From an uncultured Clostridia bacterium (GTDB lineage Bacteria > Bacillota > Clostridia > TANB77 > CAG-508), in NCBI GenBank assembly GCA_947573445.1, contig CANPFR010000004.1, positions 62,001 to 126,000 of the forward strand: a DNA stretch of 64,000 nucleotides, given 5' to 3'. Of this stretch, positions 27,187 through 36,339 are shown piece by piece. The notes below the pieces were generated by a model. The model saw only the letters and a program-made list of their open reading frames with translations, did not search any database and was not told where the DNA came from. Every line of letters begins with the position of its first letter. The first letter of the stretch is position 1. A program made the position numbers and the translations under genes.

Positions 27187-28932
27187 CTATCCTAAACTTT
27201 CATAATATGCATTATATAATTTTGAATAATACCCTCCTGTTTTTAATAATGTTTCATGATTTCCCTCTTCTACAATTTTCCCTTCACTTAACACAATGAT
27301 TTTATCGACATTTATAATCGTTGATAAACGATGTGCAATAAAAATAGAAGTTTTATTGGCTGACAATCGATCAATCGATCGTTGGATTAATCCTTCTGTA
27401 TATGTATCAATATTAGCAGTTGCTTCATCCAAAATAAAAATATTGGGATTATTGGCAAATACACGTGCAAAAGCAATTAGCTGCTTTTGCCCTTCTGAAT
27501 AAGAATTTCCTCTTTCATTAGCAATTTGCTCCATCCCATCTGGTAATGAATTGATAAATTCATCTGCTGATGCTAATTCAATGGCTTCTTGAATTTCAAT
27601 ATCAGCCAAATTTTTATACAATTTGACGTTATCCTTAATACTTTTGGCAAAAATAAATGGATCCTGTAAAACAATTCCTATGCTCTTTCTCAAACTTCGT
27701 AAATTAATCTCCTTGATATTAACACCATCAAGCAAAATTTCACCTTTCTGAATATCATAAAATCGATTAATTAAATTTGTAATTGTTGTTTTACCAGATC
27801 CAGTTTTTCCAACTAAAGCAATACTTTCTCCTGGACGTATTGTAAAACTTACATCCTTCAAAATCCAATTTTCTCCCTCATCATAGGAAAACCATACATG
27901 TTTAAATTCAATTTTTCCCTTCACTTCTTTTAAATCAATTCCTGACTCAAAATCTTCCAAATATTCTTTTTGCTCCAAAATATCATATATTTTATCAATT
28001 GAAACAAAAGCTTCTTGTACAGTTTCTATATTTTCTATAATTCGTGTAATTGGTTCAAATAATTGTTTCATATAAGTAATAAAAGCATAAATAAACCCTA
28101 CTTCCAAGCCGACTCCCCAAATATGATTCGTACACACTACTACAATAATTGCAATCCCTACATTTTCCAAAATTGTCATAAGGGCTGGTAGTAAACCTTC
28201 AATCAAACCAGTTTTTATTCTAGCTTTGAAAAAGTCATGTGTATACATCTCACATTCTTTTTGTTTTTCCCTTTGAATACTAAATATCTTTATAATTTTA
28301 GCTCCATAAATAGATTCCGCTAAAAATGTATTCAAGTTCGTTCTAATCGCTTTAGAAACATCATATTGTTTATGTAATATTGTTGTCAAGCTTGCCGAAA
28401 ATAGGATAATAAATGGAACCACCGCAAATGACAAAATTCCCACTTTCCAATTAAAATATAACATAATTCCAGCTATTGCAATAATTAAAATTATATCTTT
28501 GACAATCGTAGCCACAATATCTTTAAATAAAGACGATATATCTTCTACATCATTCGTAATACGTACAAATAATTTCCCAGCAGAAGTTCTATCATGGAAA
28601 CTTATATTCGTATTTTGCGTAAATTTGAATAATCGATTACGGAGTGAGTAAATAACTTCTTCTCCCATCATATTAACTGTAGTCGTTGTCAAAAAATCAA
28701 TAATATTTCCCAAAAGCACAATCCCAATATAAATTGCACCAATTGTTGCTACTGTCATACTTCCCTTTTGAAAAATACCTTGACTAATATACTGATCAAT
28801 TGCTACTTCCAATAAATATGGTTTTATGATTTCTCCAATTCCAATTAACAAAGACAAAATCGATGTAACTAAAATCGTTTTCTTATGCGGTTTTGCTAGT
28901 TCCAGAACCCTAGATAATGTTTTATTTCTCAT
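27187..28932 (-). CDS. ABC exporter half-transporter, subunit with canonical Walker B
   Basis: 581 aa. Six-span membrane domain (1-310) and ATPase domain (340-581). Walker A is GKTGSGKTT, Walker B is IFILDEATANID with the catalytic Glu, and the H-loop is IAHRLSTI. The signature is degenerate: YSEGQKQL instead of LSGGQ. It lies 14 nt after the partner gene, in one operon. Heterodimers of the BmrCD/TM287-288 type export lipids or drugs and have one degenerate ATP site built from one subunit's Walker B and the other's signature, exactly as seen here. Substrate unknown. Confidence 0.93.
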   Translation of the reverse strand: MRNKTLSRVLELAKPHKKTILVTSILSLLIGIGEIIKPYLLEVAIDQYISQGIFQKGSMTVATIGAIYIGIVLLGNIIDFLTTTTVNMMGEEVIYSLRNRLFKFTQNTNISFHDRTSAGKLFVRITNDVEDISSLFKDIVATIVKDIILIIAIAGIMLYFNWKVGILSFAVVPFIILFSASLTTILHKQYDVSKAIRTNLNTFLAESIYGAKIIKIFSIQREKQKECEMYTHDFFKARIKTGLIEGLLPALMTILENVGIAIIVVVCTNHIWGVGLEVGFIYAFITYMKQLFEPITRIIENIETVQEAFVSIDKIYDILEQKEYLEDFESGIDLKEVKGKIEFKHVWFSYDEGENWILKDVSFTIRPGESIALVGKTGSGKTTITNLINRFYDIQKGEILLDGVNIKEINLRSLRKSIGIVLQDPFIFAKSIKDNVKLYKNLADIEIQEAIELASADEFINSLPDGMEQIANERGNSYSEGQKQLIAFARVFANNPNIFILDEATANIDTYTEGLIQRSIDRLSANKTSIFIAHRLSTIINVDKIIVLSEGKIVEEGNHETLLKTGGYYSKLYNAYYESLG

Positions 28933-28946
28933 CTTTTCGTATTCTC

Positions 28947-30689
28947 CTAATCTAAAAATGTTTCTTCTTTTGAAGATTGTTGACTATACAATTTGCTATA
29001 TAAACCTCTGCGGTTAATCAAAGTATTATGATTTCCTGCCTCGATTATATTTCCTTCATCCAACACAATAATGTTATCAGCATCTTTAATATCTGAAATC
29101 CTGTTTGATATAATAATACAAGTTTTTCCTTTTTTCATTTCTTTTATATTGTTTAACAATTTTTCCTCTGTACGATTGTCCAAAGCACAAAATGTATCAT
29201 CAAAAATAAGAATATTACTCTTTTGCAAAAATGCTCTTGAAATTACAACTCGTTGCTTTTGACCTCCTGACAAATCCACCCCTCGTTCACCAATCATGGT
29301 GTAAATACCATGATTCATTTTGCAAATCTCATCATAAATCATAGCATTTCTAGTACTTTCTAGGATTTCATCATCTTCATAGTAATCCCTAAATAAGCTG
29401 ATATTGTCTTTCAAAGTGCTTGAAAATAAAAAGGAATCTTGCGTGATATAACAAATACTTCTTCTCAAAACGGCAAGTGGAATTTCATTAATATCCTTCC
29501 CACCAATGCTAATTTTACCATTTGGTACTGGATACAGTTTTAATAACAAATTCATCAAAGTTGTTTTTCCACTTCCAATTGTTCCTATTACCCCTAACGT
29601 TTCTCCTTCTTTAATTTCAAGATTAACATGATTTAAAGCTACTTCAATATTTTGTGTATAATTATAAGTTAAATCTGAAATTACAATATCACCTGACACT
29701 GTATTGGCTGTTTTATAATCTTTTGTTACTATTTTTTCTCTTTCCAGTGCAAACACTTTTTCCAAACGTCGATATGAAATTTGAGCCCTTTTAAATCTTG
29801 ATATCAATCCTGGTAGCCATGATACTGGGCCTACAAACAATCCAATATAGCCATTAAACGCAATAAATTCGCCTGTTGTAATCGTGTTTTCCAAAACCAA
29901 TTTTGAACCATAAATCAAAGAAATTCCATAGCATAATCCGAATCCAATATTAATGCATGTTGACAGTAAGGTAGAATGAACATCTACTGCATTATTTGCC
30001 TCTTTTAGCAATCTATTTCTTTTCATAAATTCTTTTAATTGACTCATCTCACCAGAATATGCCTTTGTTGTTTTCACACTATCTGTGCTTTCTTGTACAA
30101 ATTCAGATAACTCTGTATAATATTTTTGTGACTTAGCAAAACTTTTTTCGACATATTTTTTAATGATAACCACCAAAAAAGCTGTCACAATAATTGGGCA
30201 TAATGTTGCTAAAGTTAATCTAAAATCAATACCAGATATCATTTTATAAGTCACCATAAAAAAGGTTATCACAATTCTGGAACCAAGTGAAATAGCTCGG
30301 TATATAAATACCCTTATCTCTCCAATGTCTTTTGTAAAATAAGACATTAATTCACCATTTTTTATATTTTGCAAACTAGTCATTTTTATTTTCATAAATT
30401 GATCAAATAATTTATTTTTAATATCTTTCTCAAATCCACGCGTCACAACCCCAACCATATATCGCCATGGCATTCTTACCACAAGTAAAACAACTGCTGT
30501 TGTTATTAAATAAATAACTTGTTTAATAATAAAATATTGGTTGTTCTCTACATCGCCTAACAAATCCACAATTTTACCAATAATCTGAGGTGGAAAAGTA
30601 AGTAAATACATATTCATAGCTATAAAAGTTATAACAATTACCAATTGCAATTTGTATTTCTTCAGTATTTTCATGATTATTTTTTTCAT
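28947..30689 (-). CDS. ABC exporter half-transporter, subunit with degenerate ATP site
   Basis: 580 aa. Membrane domain at 1-310 and ATPase domain at 335-580. Walker A is GTIGSGKTTLMN and the signature is canonical (LSGGQKQRVVISRAF). Walker B is ILIFDDTFCALD, with Asp where the catalytic Glu belongs, and the H-loop His is replaced (ISNRISDI). It therefore supplies the inactive Walker B and the active signature of a heterodimer with the next gene. GAGGAG precedes the ATG, and a promoter at 30721-30749 drives both genes. Likely a multidrug or lipid exporter in the cytoplasmic membrane. Confidence 0.93.
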   Translation of the reverse strand: MKKIIMKILKKYKLQLVIVITFIAMNMYLLTFPPQIIGKIVDLLGDVENNQYFIIKQVIYLITTAVVLLVVRMPWRYMVGVVTRGFEKDIKNKLFDQFMKIKMTSLQNIKNGELMSYFTKDIGEIRVFIYRAISLGSRIVITFFMVTYKMISGIDFRLTLATLCPIIVTAFLVVIIKKYVEKSFAKSQKYYTELSEFVQESTDSVKTTKAYSGEMSQLKEFMKRNRLLKEANNAVDVHSTLLSTCINIGFGLCYGISLIYGSKLVLENTITTGEFIAFNGYIGLFVGPVSWLPGLISRFKRAQISYRRLEKVFALEREKIVTKDYKTANTVSGDIVISDLTYNYTQNIEVALNHVNLEIKEGETLGVIGTIGSGKTTLMNLLLKLYPVPNGKISIGGKDINEIPLAVLRRSICYITQDSFLFSSTLKDNISLFRDYYEDDEILESTRNAMIYDEICKMNHGIYTMIGERGVDLSGGQKQRVVISRAFLQKSNILIFDDTFCALDNRTEEKLLNNIKEMKKGKTCIIISNRISDIKDADNIIVLDEGNIIEAGNHNTLINRRGLYSKLYSQQSSKEETFLD

Positions 30690-30720
30690 CTGTTACTCCT
30701 CTATTTATATTTATTTTTTT

Positions 30721-30749
30721 ATTATACACATATTTTTTTTATATTTCAA
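30721..30749 (-). promoter_or_regulatory. promoter of the ABC exporter operon
   Basis: TTGAAA, a 17-bp spacer and TATAAT on the minus strand, with TG at the -15 position. Located between yraN and the exporter. Confidence 0.75.
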
Positions 30750-30766
30750 TATGGTAACGCATTTTT

Positions 30767-31120
30767 TTACCACAATGTGTTTTTAATATGTTTCATATAA
30801 AATTTATCCTTTTTCACAAAAACTTCTATCACATCAAATCGTGTAAATTTACTTTCTAATCGATGTTTACTAATATAGTAGATAGCTGCTTTTTTAATAT
30901 GTTTCTTTTTATTCATATTTACTGCTTCCCTTGGCTCTCCATATTTTTTCGTTCCTCTTGTTTTTACCTCAACAAAAACAAGCTCATTTTTGTCTATTGC
31001 AATAATATCGATTTCTCCATATGTGCATTTAAAATTTTTACGTATTATGCAATAACCTAATTTTTTTAAAAATTGGGCTGCTTCTTTTTCTCCTTTTTGT
31101 CCTAATTCTATATTAGTCAT
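30767..31120 (-). CDS. yraN: YraN family (UPF0102) nuclease-like protein
   Basis: 117 aa. Restriction-endonuclease-like fold: GQKGEKEAAQFLKK, then TYGEIDIIAIDKNELVFVEV with KTR following, the D..ExK pattern of Holliday-junction-resolvase-like enzymes. The C-terminal part (KHIKKAAIYYISKHRL) fits the family. Proteins of this family commonly lie beside dprA and comM, as here; it follows dprA by 15 nt. Its role is thought to lie in DNA processing, but the biochemical activity is not settled. Confidence 0.9.
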   Translation of the reverse strand: MTNIELGQKGEKEAAQFLKKLGYCIIRKNFKCTYGEIDIIAIDKNELVFVEVKTRGTKKYGEPREAVNMNKKKHIKKAAIYYISKHRLESKFTRFDVIEVFVKKDKFYMKHIKNTLW

Positions 31121-31135
31121 CTTTTCTCCCTTACC

Positions 31136-32017
31136 TTATAACAATTTATAACCCATACCAATTTCTTGTCTTAGTATTCCATCCAATTCCATATGAATTA
31201 ACACATTTAATGTTTCTCGTAAATTTTTTTGTTCTGTATTTTGTACAATTTCCTCCAATGATAATGTTTTATTTTGCAAAATTTTTATAATTTCTTTATA
31301 TTCTTCTTTAACATCCCAAAAAGTTACTTGTTTTTCTTCCGAATTTTTGCCTAATTTATTCATAAACTGTGGAAAATTTGATAAAATATCCTCTATACTT
31401 GTCACCAACTTTGCACCTTCTTGAATCAGCTTATTGACCCCCACACCATATGAATTATCTAATCTTCCTGGTAATGCCATTACAACTTTTCCTTGACGAT
31501 AGGCTAATTTGGCTGTTACACTTGTTCCGCTTCGATAAGCTGACTCAATTACCAAAACACCTTCTGATAAACCACTTACAATTCGATTTCGCTCCAAAAA
31601 CTGTTTACTTTTTGCACTTACTTGTGGCGGATATTCTGTTATTACCAAGCCATTTTTCTCAATAATTTTCTCAAATAACCCTAAGTTTTCTTTTGGAAAA
31701 ATATGGTCAAAACCACCGCCTAAAACGGCAATTGTTCCTCCACCATATTTTAACACTGTTTTATGAGCTACAGCATCTGTGCCAACTGCCATTCCACTTA
31801 CAACTGGAATGTCCTTTTCCACCATTTTTTGTGCAAAATATTCACAGTTCCTCGTTCCATATTCTGTTATATGACGTGTTCCAACAATTGCCAAACTTGG
31901 TTTATTCAAAAGTTCAATTTGTCCGATTACATACAATTTTTCCGGTGGATTTTTGATTTTCCTTAGTTTTTCTGGAAATTTCTCATCTTTTATGGTTATT
32001 TCTTGTATTTTTCTCAT
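31136..32017 (-). CDS. dprA: DNA-processing protein DprA
   Basis: 293 aa. Loads RecA on incoming single-stranded DNA during transformation. The Rossmann core shows AIVGTRHITEYG, SGMAVGTDAVAHK, GGTIAVLGGGFDHIFP, ITEYPP, FLERNRIVSGLSEGVLVIE and LPGRLDNSYGVGVNKLIQEG. A C-terminal winged-helix region (about 230-293) follows. The start overlaps the comM stop (ATGA arrangement), so translation is coupled. With comM and yraN this makes a competence/DNA-uptake operon, although the rest of a competence machinery is not in the window. Confidence 0.95.
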   Translation of the reverse strand: MRKIQEITIKDEKFPEKLRKIKNPPEKLYVIGQIELLNKPSLAIVGTRHITEYGTRNCEYFAQKMVEKDIPVVSGMAVGTDAVAHKTVLKYGGGTIAVLGGGFDHIFPKENLGLFEKIIEKNGLVITEYPPQVSAKSKQFLERNRIVSGLSEGVLVIESAYRSGTSVTAKLAYRQGKVVMALPGRLDNSYGVGVNKLIQEGAKLVTSIEDILSNFPQFMNKLGKNSEEKQVTFWDVKEEYKEIIKILQNKTLSLEEIVQNTEQKNLRETLNVLIHMELDGILRQEIGMGYKLL

Positions 32018-33534
32018 ATTCTATCCAAACTCCTATACTGAATTGCTTCTATTAAATGTATTTTTTCGATGTTTTTGACTCCATCTAAATCAGCTATGGT
32101 TCGTGCTACTTTCAGAATTTTGGAATAAGCACGTGCACTTAAATTTAGTCTTTCAAAAGATTGACTCAAAATTTGGCTGGATTCTTCGTCTAAAGCACAA
32201 TATTTTTCTACCAATTTCGGTGTTAAGTCTGCATTTGAAAAAATGTCAAATTCCTGGTAACGTTTCATCTGAATTGCTCTTGCTTGATTTACCCTTTTTC
32301 GGACTTTTTCTGAAGTTTCATTATTTCGCCCTTTCATTTTTTTGTAATCAACACTTGGTACTTGAATATGAATATCAAATCGATCCAATAATGGACCACT
32401 TAATTTAGCTCGATAATTGTCTTTTTGCCTTTGTGTACAATTACACACCTTTTCTTTACTTCCCAAATATCCACATGGACACGGATTCATACTAGCCACT
32501 AACATAAAATTACAAGGATATGTCAAACTAGCTCCCACTCTACTAATTGTAACCATTCTATCTTCCAATGGTCCACGCAAAACCTCTAATGTATTTCGTT
32601 TAAACTCTAATAATTCATCTAAAAATAACACACCATAATGGGACAAACTAATCTCACCTGGCTTTGGAATTTTTCCACCACCAATTAAACCATTGGCAGA
32701 AATTGTGTGATGTGGATTTCGAAATGGTCTTTCTGTTACTAATGTATTTTCACCTAGTTTTCCTGCAATGCTATGTATTTTAGTAATTTCTAAGGCCTCT
32801 TCAAAGTTTAAATCTGGCAAAATAGTAGGCAATCGCATAGCTAGCATAGTTTTTCCACTTCCAGGACTTCCCAGCATCAAACAATTATGGCCTCCAGCTG
32901 CTGCAATTTCCAATGCTCTTTTTATTGTCTCTTGCCCTTTTACTTCCGAAAAATCCAACCTTTGACATCGATTATTTTTAAAAATCTCCTGTATATTCAC
33001 TCTTTCACTTTTTACTTCAATTTCTTCATTTAAAAACTGAATCACTTCCCTTAAATGAGACACTCCAATTACTTCTAATTCATTTACAATAGCTGCTTCT
33101 TTAGCATTTTCCTTTGGTACAATTACTCTTTTTATCCCATATTTTAAAGCTTCTATACAAATTGGTAAAATTCCATTTACTTTATTAATCTTCCCATTCA
33201 AAGACAATTCGCCAACAATAGCTGTACCTTCCAAATTGGTTTCCATGATGACATCCATTGAACGCAAAATCCCTACTGCTATTGCCAAATCTAACATAGA
33301 ACCTTCTTTTTTGATATTAGCTGGTGATAAATTAATAATATATTTTCGACTTAATACCTCATAACCACAATTTTTAATAGCCGTTCGAACTCTTTCTTTG
33401 GATTCACGTATGGAAATGTCTGGGAGACCCACTACTTCCCAAGTTGGCATTCCTGCTGAAATATCTACTTCAACATTAATCAAAACGCCATCTAATCCTT
33501 GTAATGACATACTTTTTATAATTGATAATGACAA
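32014..33534 (-). CDS. comM: YifB/ComM-type Mg-chelatase-like AAA+ ATPase
   Basis: 506 aa. Homologue of the ring helicase that extends branch migration during natural transformation. An N-terminal Lon-like domain (1-180: GLPDISIRESKERVRTAI, NLSPANIKKEGSMLDLAIAV) is followed by AAA+ motifs: Walker A LGSPGSGKTML, Walker B LFLDELLEF and a zinc-like Cys cluster MNPCPCGYLG...CNCT. A helical C-terminus follows (ARAYSKILKVARTIADL). TTG start with GAGGAG 5 nt upstream. First gene of the operon; promoter at 33621-33649. Confidence 0.93.
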   Translation of the reverse strand: MSLSIIKSMSLQGLDGVLINVEVDISAGMPTWEVVGLPDISIRESKERVRTAIKNCGYEVLSRKYIINLSPANIKKEGSMLDLAIAVGILRSMDVIMETNLEGTAIVGELSLNGKINKVNGILPICIEALKYGIKRVIVPKENAKEAAIVNELEVIGVSHLREVIQFLNEEIEVKSERVNIQEIFKNNRCQRLDFSEVKGQETIKRALEIAAAGGHNCLMLGSPGSGKTMLAMRLPTILPDLNFEEALEITKIHSIAGKLGENTLVTERPFRNPHHTISANGLIGGGKIPKPGEISLSHYGVLFLDELLEFKRNTLEVLRGPLEDRMVTISRVGASLTYPCNFMLVASMNPCPCGYLGSKEKVCNCTQRQKDNYRAKLSGPLLDRFDIHIQVPSVDYKKMKGRNNETSEKVRKRVNQARAIQMKRYQEFDIFSNADLTPKLVEKYCALDEESSQILSQSFERLNLSARAYSKILKVARTIADLDGVKNIEKIHLIEAIQYRSLDRI

Positions 33535-33620
33535 TTTTTCTCCTCTTTTCTATTAAATTTTTAAATTGATTTTTTTTTCGAATTGAAATAAGAATAAACA
33601 TTTTTAGAATGATTGAATTA

Positions 33621-33649
33621 ATTTTAACATAGTAATCTACAATTGTCAA
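33621..33649 (-). promoter_or_regulatory. promoter of the comM-dprA-yraN operon
   Basis: TTGACA, a 17-bp spacer and TAAAAT on the minus strand. Confidence 0.75.
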
Positions 33650-33679
33650 TATCAAATTTGTCTTTTTTTCATAATTTTC

Positions 33680-33708
33680 TTGAAATTTACAAATAAATAT
33701 AATATAGT
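33680..33708 (+). promoter_or_regulatory. promoter of the membrane-anchored protein gene at 33742
   Basis: TTGAAA, a 17-bp spacer and TATAGT on the plus strand, divergent from the comM promoter and about 34 nt before the start codon. Confidence 0.7.
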
Positions 33709-33741
33709 ATTAGAATAAAATAAAAAATGAGGTATTAATTT

Positions 33742-34362
33742 ATGCAGGAATTTTACAAAGAACCACGTGTCTTAAACATAAAAAAAGTTGTTATCATATC
33801 CGTAATTCTAGTTGTTATATTGCTTCTACTAATTTTATTCATTGCCCAGAAAATTTCAAAGCCAAAAGAATCATCAAAATCAGAGCCAAAATCAACTTCC
33901 ACTTCTACGGTTTATAAAAGTTCTGATGAATCCATAAGCATTGAACTTCCAAATACTTTCAACTTAAAATCATATGACTCTGGTCTAGAATATTTACTTG
34001 AATTACGTTCTGAAAATAATTTAAATATATTCATCTCCAAAGAAAATACATTACAAAATCAAACTTTAGACAGCATCATTCAAGCTGACAAACTAGCTTT
34101 TTTAGAGAATTTTGAAAGTTATTCAAATGTATCTGAACCAAAAGAATTATCCATTAATCATTATCCTGCCTATACCTATAGTTTTCACTATCTTGATAAA
34201 ACGCTAAACACTGCTTTCTACTTACAAGTTACTTGGCTACAAATTGATGATATTCTCTACACTTTCGATATCGAATTTCCTCTTGATGATTTATCTTTTA
34301 ATACCAACATTTCATCAGCAGTTTTATCTTCTTTTAAAACGGAAGAAAAACATTCCTCATAA
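33742..34362 (+). CDS. membrane-anchored extracytoplasmic protein, 206 aa
   Basis: A short basic N-terminus is followed by one strong membrane span (about 16-36, VVIISVILVVILLLLILFIA). A Ser/Lys/Thr linker (37-55) and an exported domain of about 150 aa come next. The domain has PsbP/DUF-like features (SISIELPNTFNLKSYDSGLE near the start, INHYPAYTYSFHYLDKTL in the middle), but I cannot name the family. Stand-alone gene, divergent from comM, ending in a shared terminator. Confidence 0.7.
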   Translation: MQEFYKEPRVLNIKKVVIISVILVVILLLLILFIAQKISKPKESSKSEPKSTSTSTVYKSSDESISIELPNTFNLKSYDSGLEYLLELRSENNLNIFISKENTLQNQTLDSIIQADKLAFLENFESYSNVSEPKELSINHYPAYTYSFHYLDKTLNTAFYLQVTWLQIDDILYTFDIEFPLDDLSFNTNISSAVLSSFKTEEKHSS

Positions 34363-34365
34363 TAC

Positions 34366-34396
34366 GAAAAGACCAGAAAAAATATCTGGTCTTTTC
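34366..34396. terminator. bidirectional terminator between 33742 gene and BlaI-like gene
   Basis: Perfect stem GAAAAGACCAGA / TCTGGTCTTTTC with a 7-nt loop between two converging genes. Confidence 0.85.
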
Positions 34397-34412
34397 ATAC
34401 AATTAACGACAC

Positions 34413-34796
34413 TTAGTCGTTTTTTTCTTTTTCAATAATCATCTCATCAATTTTTTGATTCATTTCTTTGATTTGCTCAATTGTTAACGCCTCTTCTCTA
34501 CAATATTGAATAACTAAATCATCTAACGAACCATGGTATAATTTTTGTAATAAATTTCTAGTAACCTCACCTTTATAATCTCTTTCTGTAATTGTCGCAC
34601 TATACGTATATGTTTTCCCTTCTTTTTTTACAATTTCAATGGCCCCTTTTACAAGAAGGCGTTTTATTAATGTTCGAATTGTATTATAATTCCATCTCGA
34701 ATCTTTTAAATCTTCTATGATCTCCATAGAAGTCGTTTTCCCTCGTTTCCAAACTACTTTCATCACTTCTAATTCAGCATCTGATATCTTAACCAT
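34413..34796 (-). CDS. BlaI/MecI family transcriptional regulator
   Basis: 127 aa. The start at 34796 (MVKISDAELEVMKVVWKRGK) is the typical family opening and has a GGGGGG-type SD site; the longer frame to 34862 runs across the -10 region. A winged HTH covers about 5-75 (TSMEIIEDLKDSRWNYNTIR, then TLIKRLLVKGAIE). The C-terminal helices (80-127) serve dimerisation and, in BlaI, contain the cleavage site. No BlaR-type sensor or beta-lactamase gene is adjacent, so signal and targets are unknown. A dyad at 34834-34850 over the start of transcription suggests autorepression. Confidence 0.92.
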   Translation of the reverse strand: MVKISDAELEVMKVVWKRGKTTSMEIIEDLKDSRWNYNTIRTLIKRLLVKGAIEIVKKEGKTYTYSATITERDYKGEVTRNLLQKLYHGSLDDLVIQYCREEALTIEQIKEMNQKIDEMIIEKEKND

Positions 34797-34833
34797 ATAA
34801 ATCCCCCCTTTATTTTTTATTTTTCCAAAAAGT

Positions 34834-34850
34834 GAACATTCTCCCTGTTC
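34834..34850. promoter_or_regulatory. dyad operator candidate of the BlaI-like gene
   Basis: GAACA, a 7-nt gap, TGTTC, immediately downstream of the -10 box, where a dimeric repressor would block initiation. Confidence 0.5.
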
Positions 34851-34880
34851 ATTGTAACACAAATATTAGTATAAAATCAA
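34851..34880 (-). promoter_or_regulatory. promoter of the BlaI-like gene
   Basis: TTGATT, an 18-bp spacer with TGTG before the -10, and TACAAT on the minus strand. Confidence 0.6.
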
Positions 34881-34958
34881 TATAAATATTAATTACTTTT
34901 TAACATGATACAACAATTAATTAATGTTTTCAATACTTTTGACTTTATTAGAACTATT

Positions 34959-35001
34959 TTGACAAAATTTGACAAAATTCGACATGTCGTGTTTATATAA
35001 T
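34959..35001 (+). promoter_or_regulatory. repeat array and palindrome upstream of the small XRE gene
   Basis: TTTGACAAAA occurs twice in tandem at 10-bp spacing and is followed by TTCGACATG. The end forms a perfect palindrome CGACATGTCG (34980-34989). TATAAT lies at 34996. Helical phasing of the repeats suggests cooperative binding of the encoded regulator. Confidence 0.6.
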
Positions 35002-35020
35002 AGTAAGAAAGGAGGCACCT

Positions 35021-35263
35021 TTGAAAAAATTTAATAACAAACCTAATATAATTGGTAATCTTATCAAAACTGCTCGTCAAAAGAAAAAATATACCAAAGT
35101 AGATTTGTGCAGAGAACTAGAGCTACTAGGTATTGAAATGTCACGAAATGAGATTTACAGAATTGAGAATAATCAGATGATTGTTAAGGATTTTGAATTA
35201 GTTGCCTTCTGTATTGTACTAGATATTCATTTCAATGAATTAAAAGCCTTTTTTGATCTCTAA
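35021..35263 (+). CDS. small XRE-type HTH regulator, 80 aa
   Basis: TTG start with a strong AAAGGAGG site. The protein is essentially one HTH domain: IGNLIKTARQKKKYTKVDLC, then RELELLGIEMSRNEIYRIEN, ending FNELKAFF. Small XRE proteins of this size bind DNA as dimers and commonly autoregulate. The array of repeats just upstream is a plausible operator. It converges tail to tail with the PiT transporter with no gap (35263/35264), so transcription from both sides meets here. Targets unknown. Confidence 0.85.
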   Translation: MKKFNNKPNIIGNLIKTARQKKKYTKVDLCRELELLGIEMSRNEIYRIENNQMIVKDFELVAFCIVLDIHFNELKAFFDL

Positions 35264-36256
35264 TCAAATCATACTTCTCATTAAAATTGCGAGTCCATAC
35301 CCAATAAAACCAGAAATTGGAAAATTCCAAAACCATGCTTGACAAATACGAAATATGCGAGCATAATCCATCTTTGAATTTTCATTTTTTCCAACACTTA
35401 CAATTGACATTGTTTTGGCATGTGTTGTACTGACTGGAATTCCTGTCATACTAGCCATAAACAAGGTAAATACCGTTGTAATATCACTCATTAAGGCTTG
35501 CTTATTATTTAGTTCAACCATATCACTTCCAATATTCTCCACGATTTTTTTGCCACCAATTGATACTCCCATAGCCATAATAACAGCTGTATAAAGAATA
35601 ATTCCAACATAATTTAAAGGATTTATTTCCCCTGGAATATAGACATTTCTGACTAAACCAAAAAATAGAATCAATATTCCAATAAACTTCTGTCCATCCT
35701 GTGCCCCATGCATAAACGACATGCCACAACATCCCAAAATTTGCCATCTTTCTATATTATTATTTTTCAAATTCACCATTTTTTCAAATATTTTACTGAT
35801 AATATAGCCCACAATCAGAGTTCCCACAATGGACCACACTAAACCAATCAAAACATTTTTCCATTCATACCAACTAACCGATTTCCAACCATACATTGCT
35901 ACCGCTGCTCCTGTTAATCCAGCAATTAAACCATGTGTTTCACTTGTTGGAATTCCAAACTTCATTGCAACCAAAGCAAACGCTATTACTGCAATCATTC
36001 CAGAAAGTAGTACAATCATTCCATTTTTACTATCATCCAAATTCACCATAGAACTGATACAGTTTGCCACAGATATATTTACAAAACTCATCACAATGAT
36101 ACCAATAAAATTAAAAATTGCACTCAATTTAGCAGCTTTTCGAAAAGACAACACTTTTGTTCCCACTAAAGTCGCAATTGCATTTGGTGCGTCAGTTATC
36201 GCATTGGTAAAAATCAAAACAATGATGATGATAAAAGTTATTACATACATAATCAA
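35264..36256 (-). CDS. PiT-family inorganic phosphate transporter
   Basis: About 330 aa, ten or more membrane spans. Low-affinity phosphate-metal symporter. Both halves carry the PiT signature: NAITDAPNAIATLVGTKVLS at the N-terminus and MSFMHGAQDGQKFIGIL in the second half, followed by VSTTHAKTMSI. The frame opens at a TTG (36256) and an ATG (36250). The SD-like GAGGAA is 11-12 nt before the TTG, so either start is possible. The usual DUF47/PhoU-like partner is absent on both sides. Confidence 0.93.
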   Translation of the reverse strand: MIMYVITFIIIIVLIFTNAITDAPNAIATLVGTKVLSFRKAAKLSAIFNFIGIIVMSFVNISVANCISSMVNLDDSKNGMIVLLSGMIAVIAFALVAMKFGIPTSETHGLIAGLTGAAVAMYGWKSVSWYEWKNVLIGLVWSIVGTLIVGYIISKIFEKMVNLKNNNIERWQILGCCGMSFMHGAQDGQKFIGILILFFGLVRNVYIPGEINPLNYVGIILYTAVIMAMGVSIGGKKIVENIGSDMVELNNKQALMSDITTVFTLFMASMTGIPVSTTHAKTMSIVSVGKNENSKMDYARIFRICQAWFWNFPISGFIGYGLAILMRSMI

Positions 36257-36339
36257 AATTTCATCATTTCCTCTTTCTTTTTATTCTATTTAACTATATA
36301 ATAGTATATATTATATTATTACCGAAAGAGGCGATTTTA

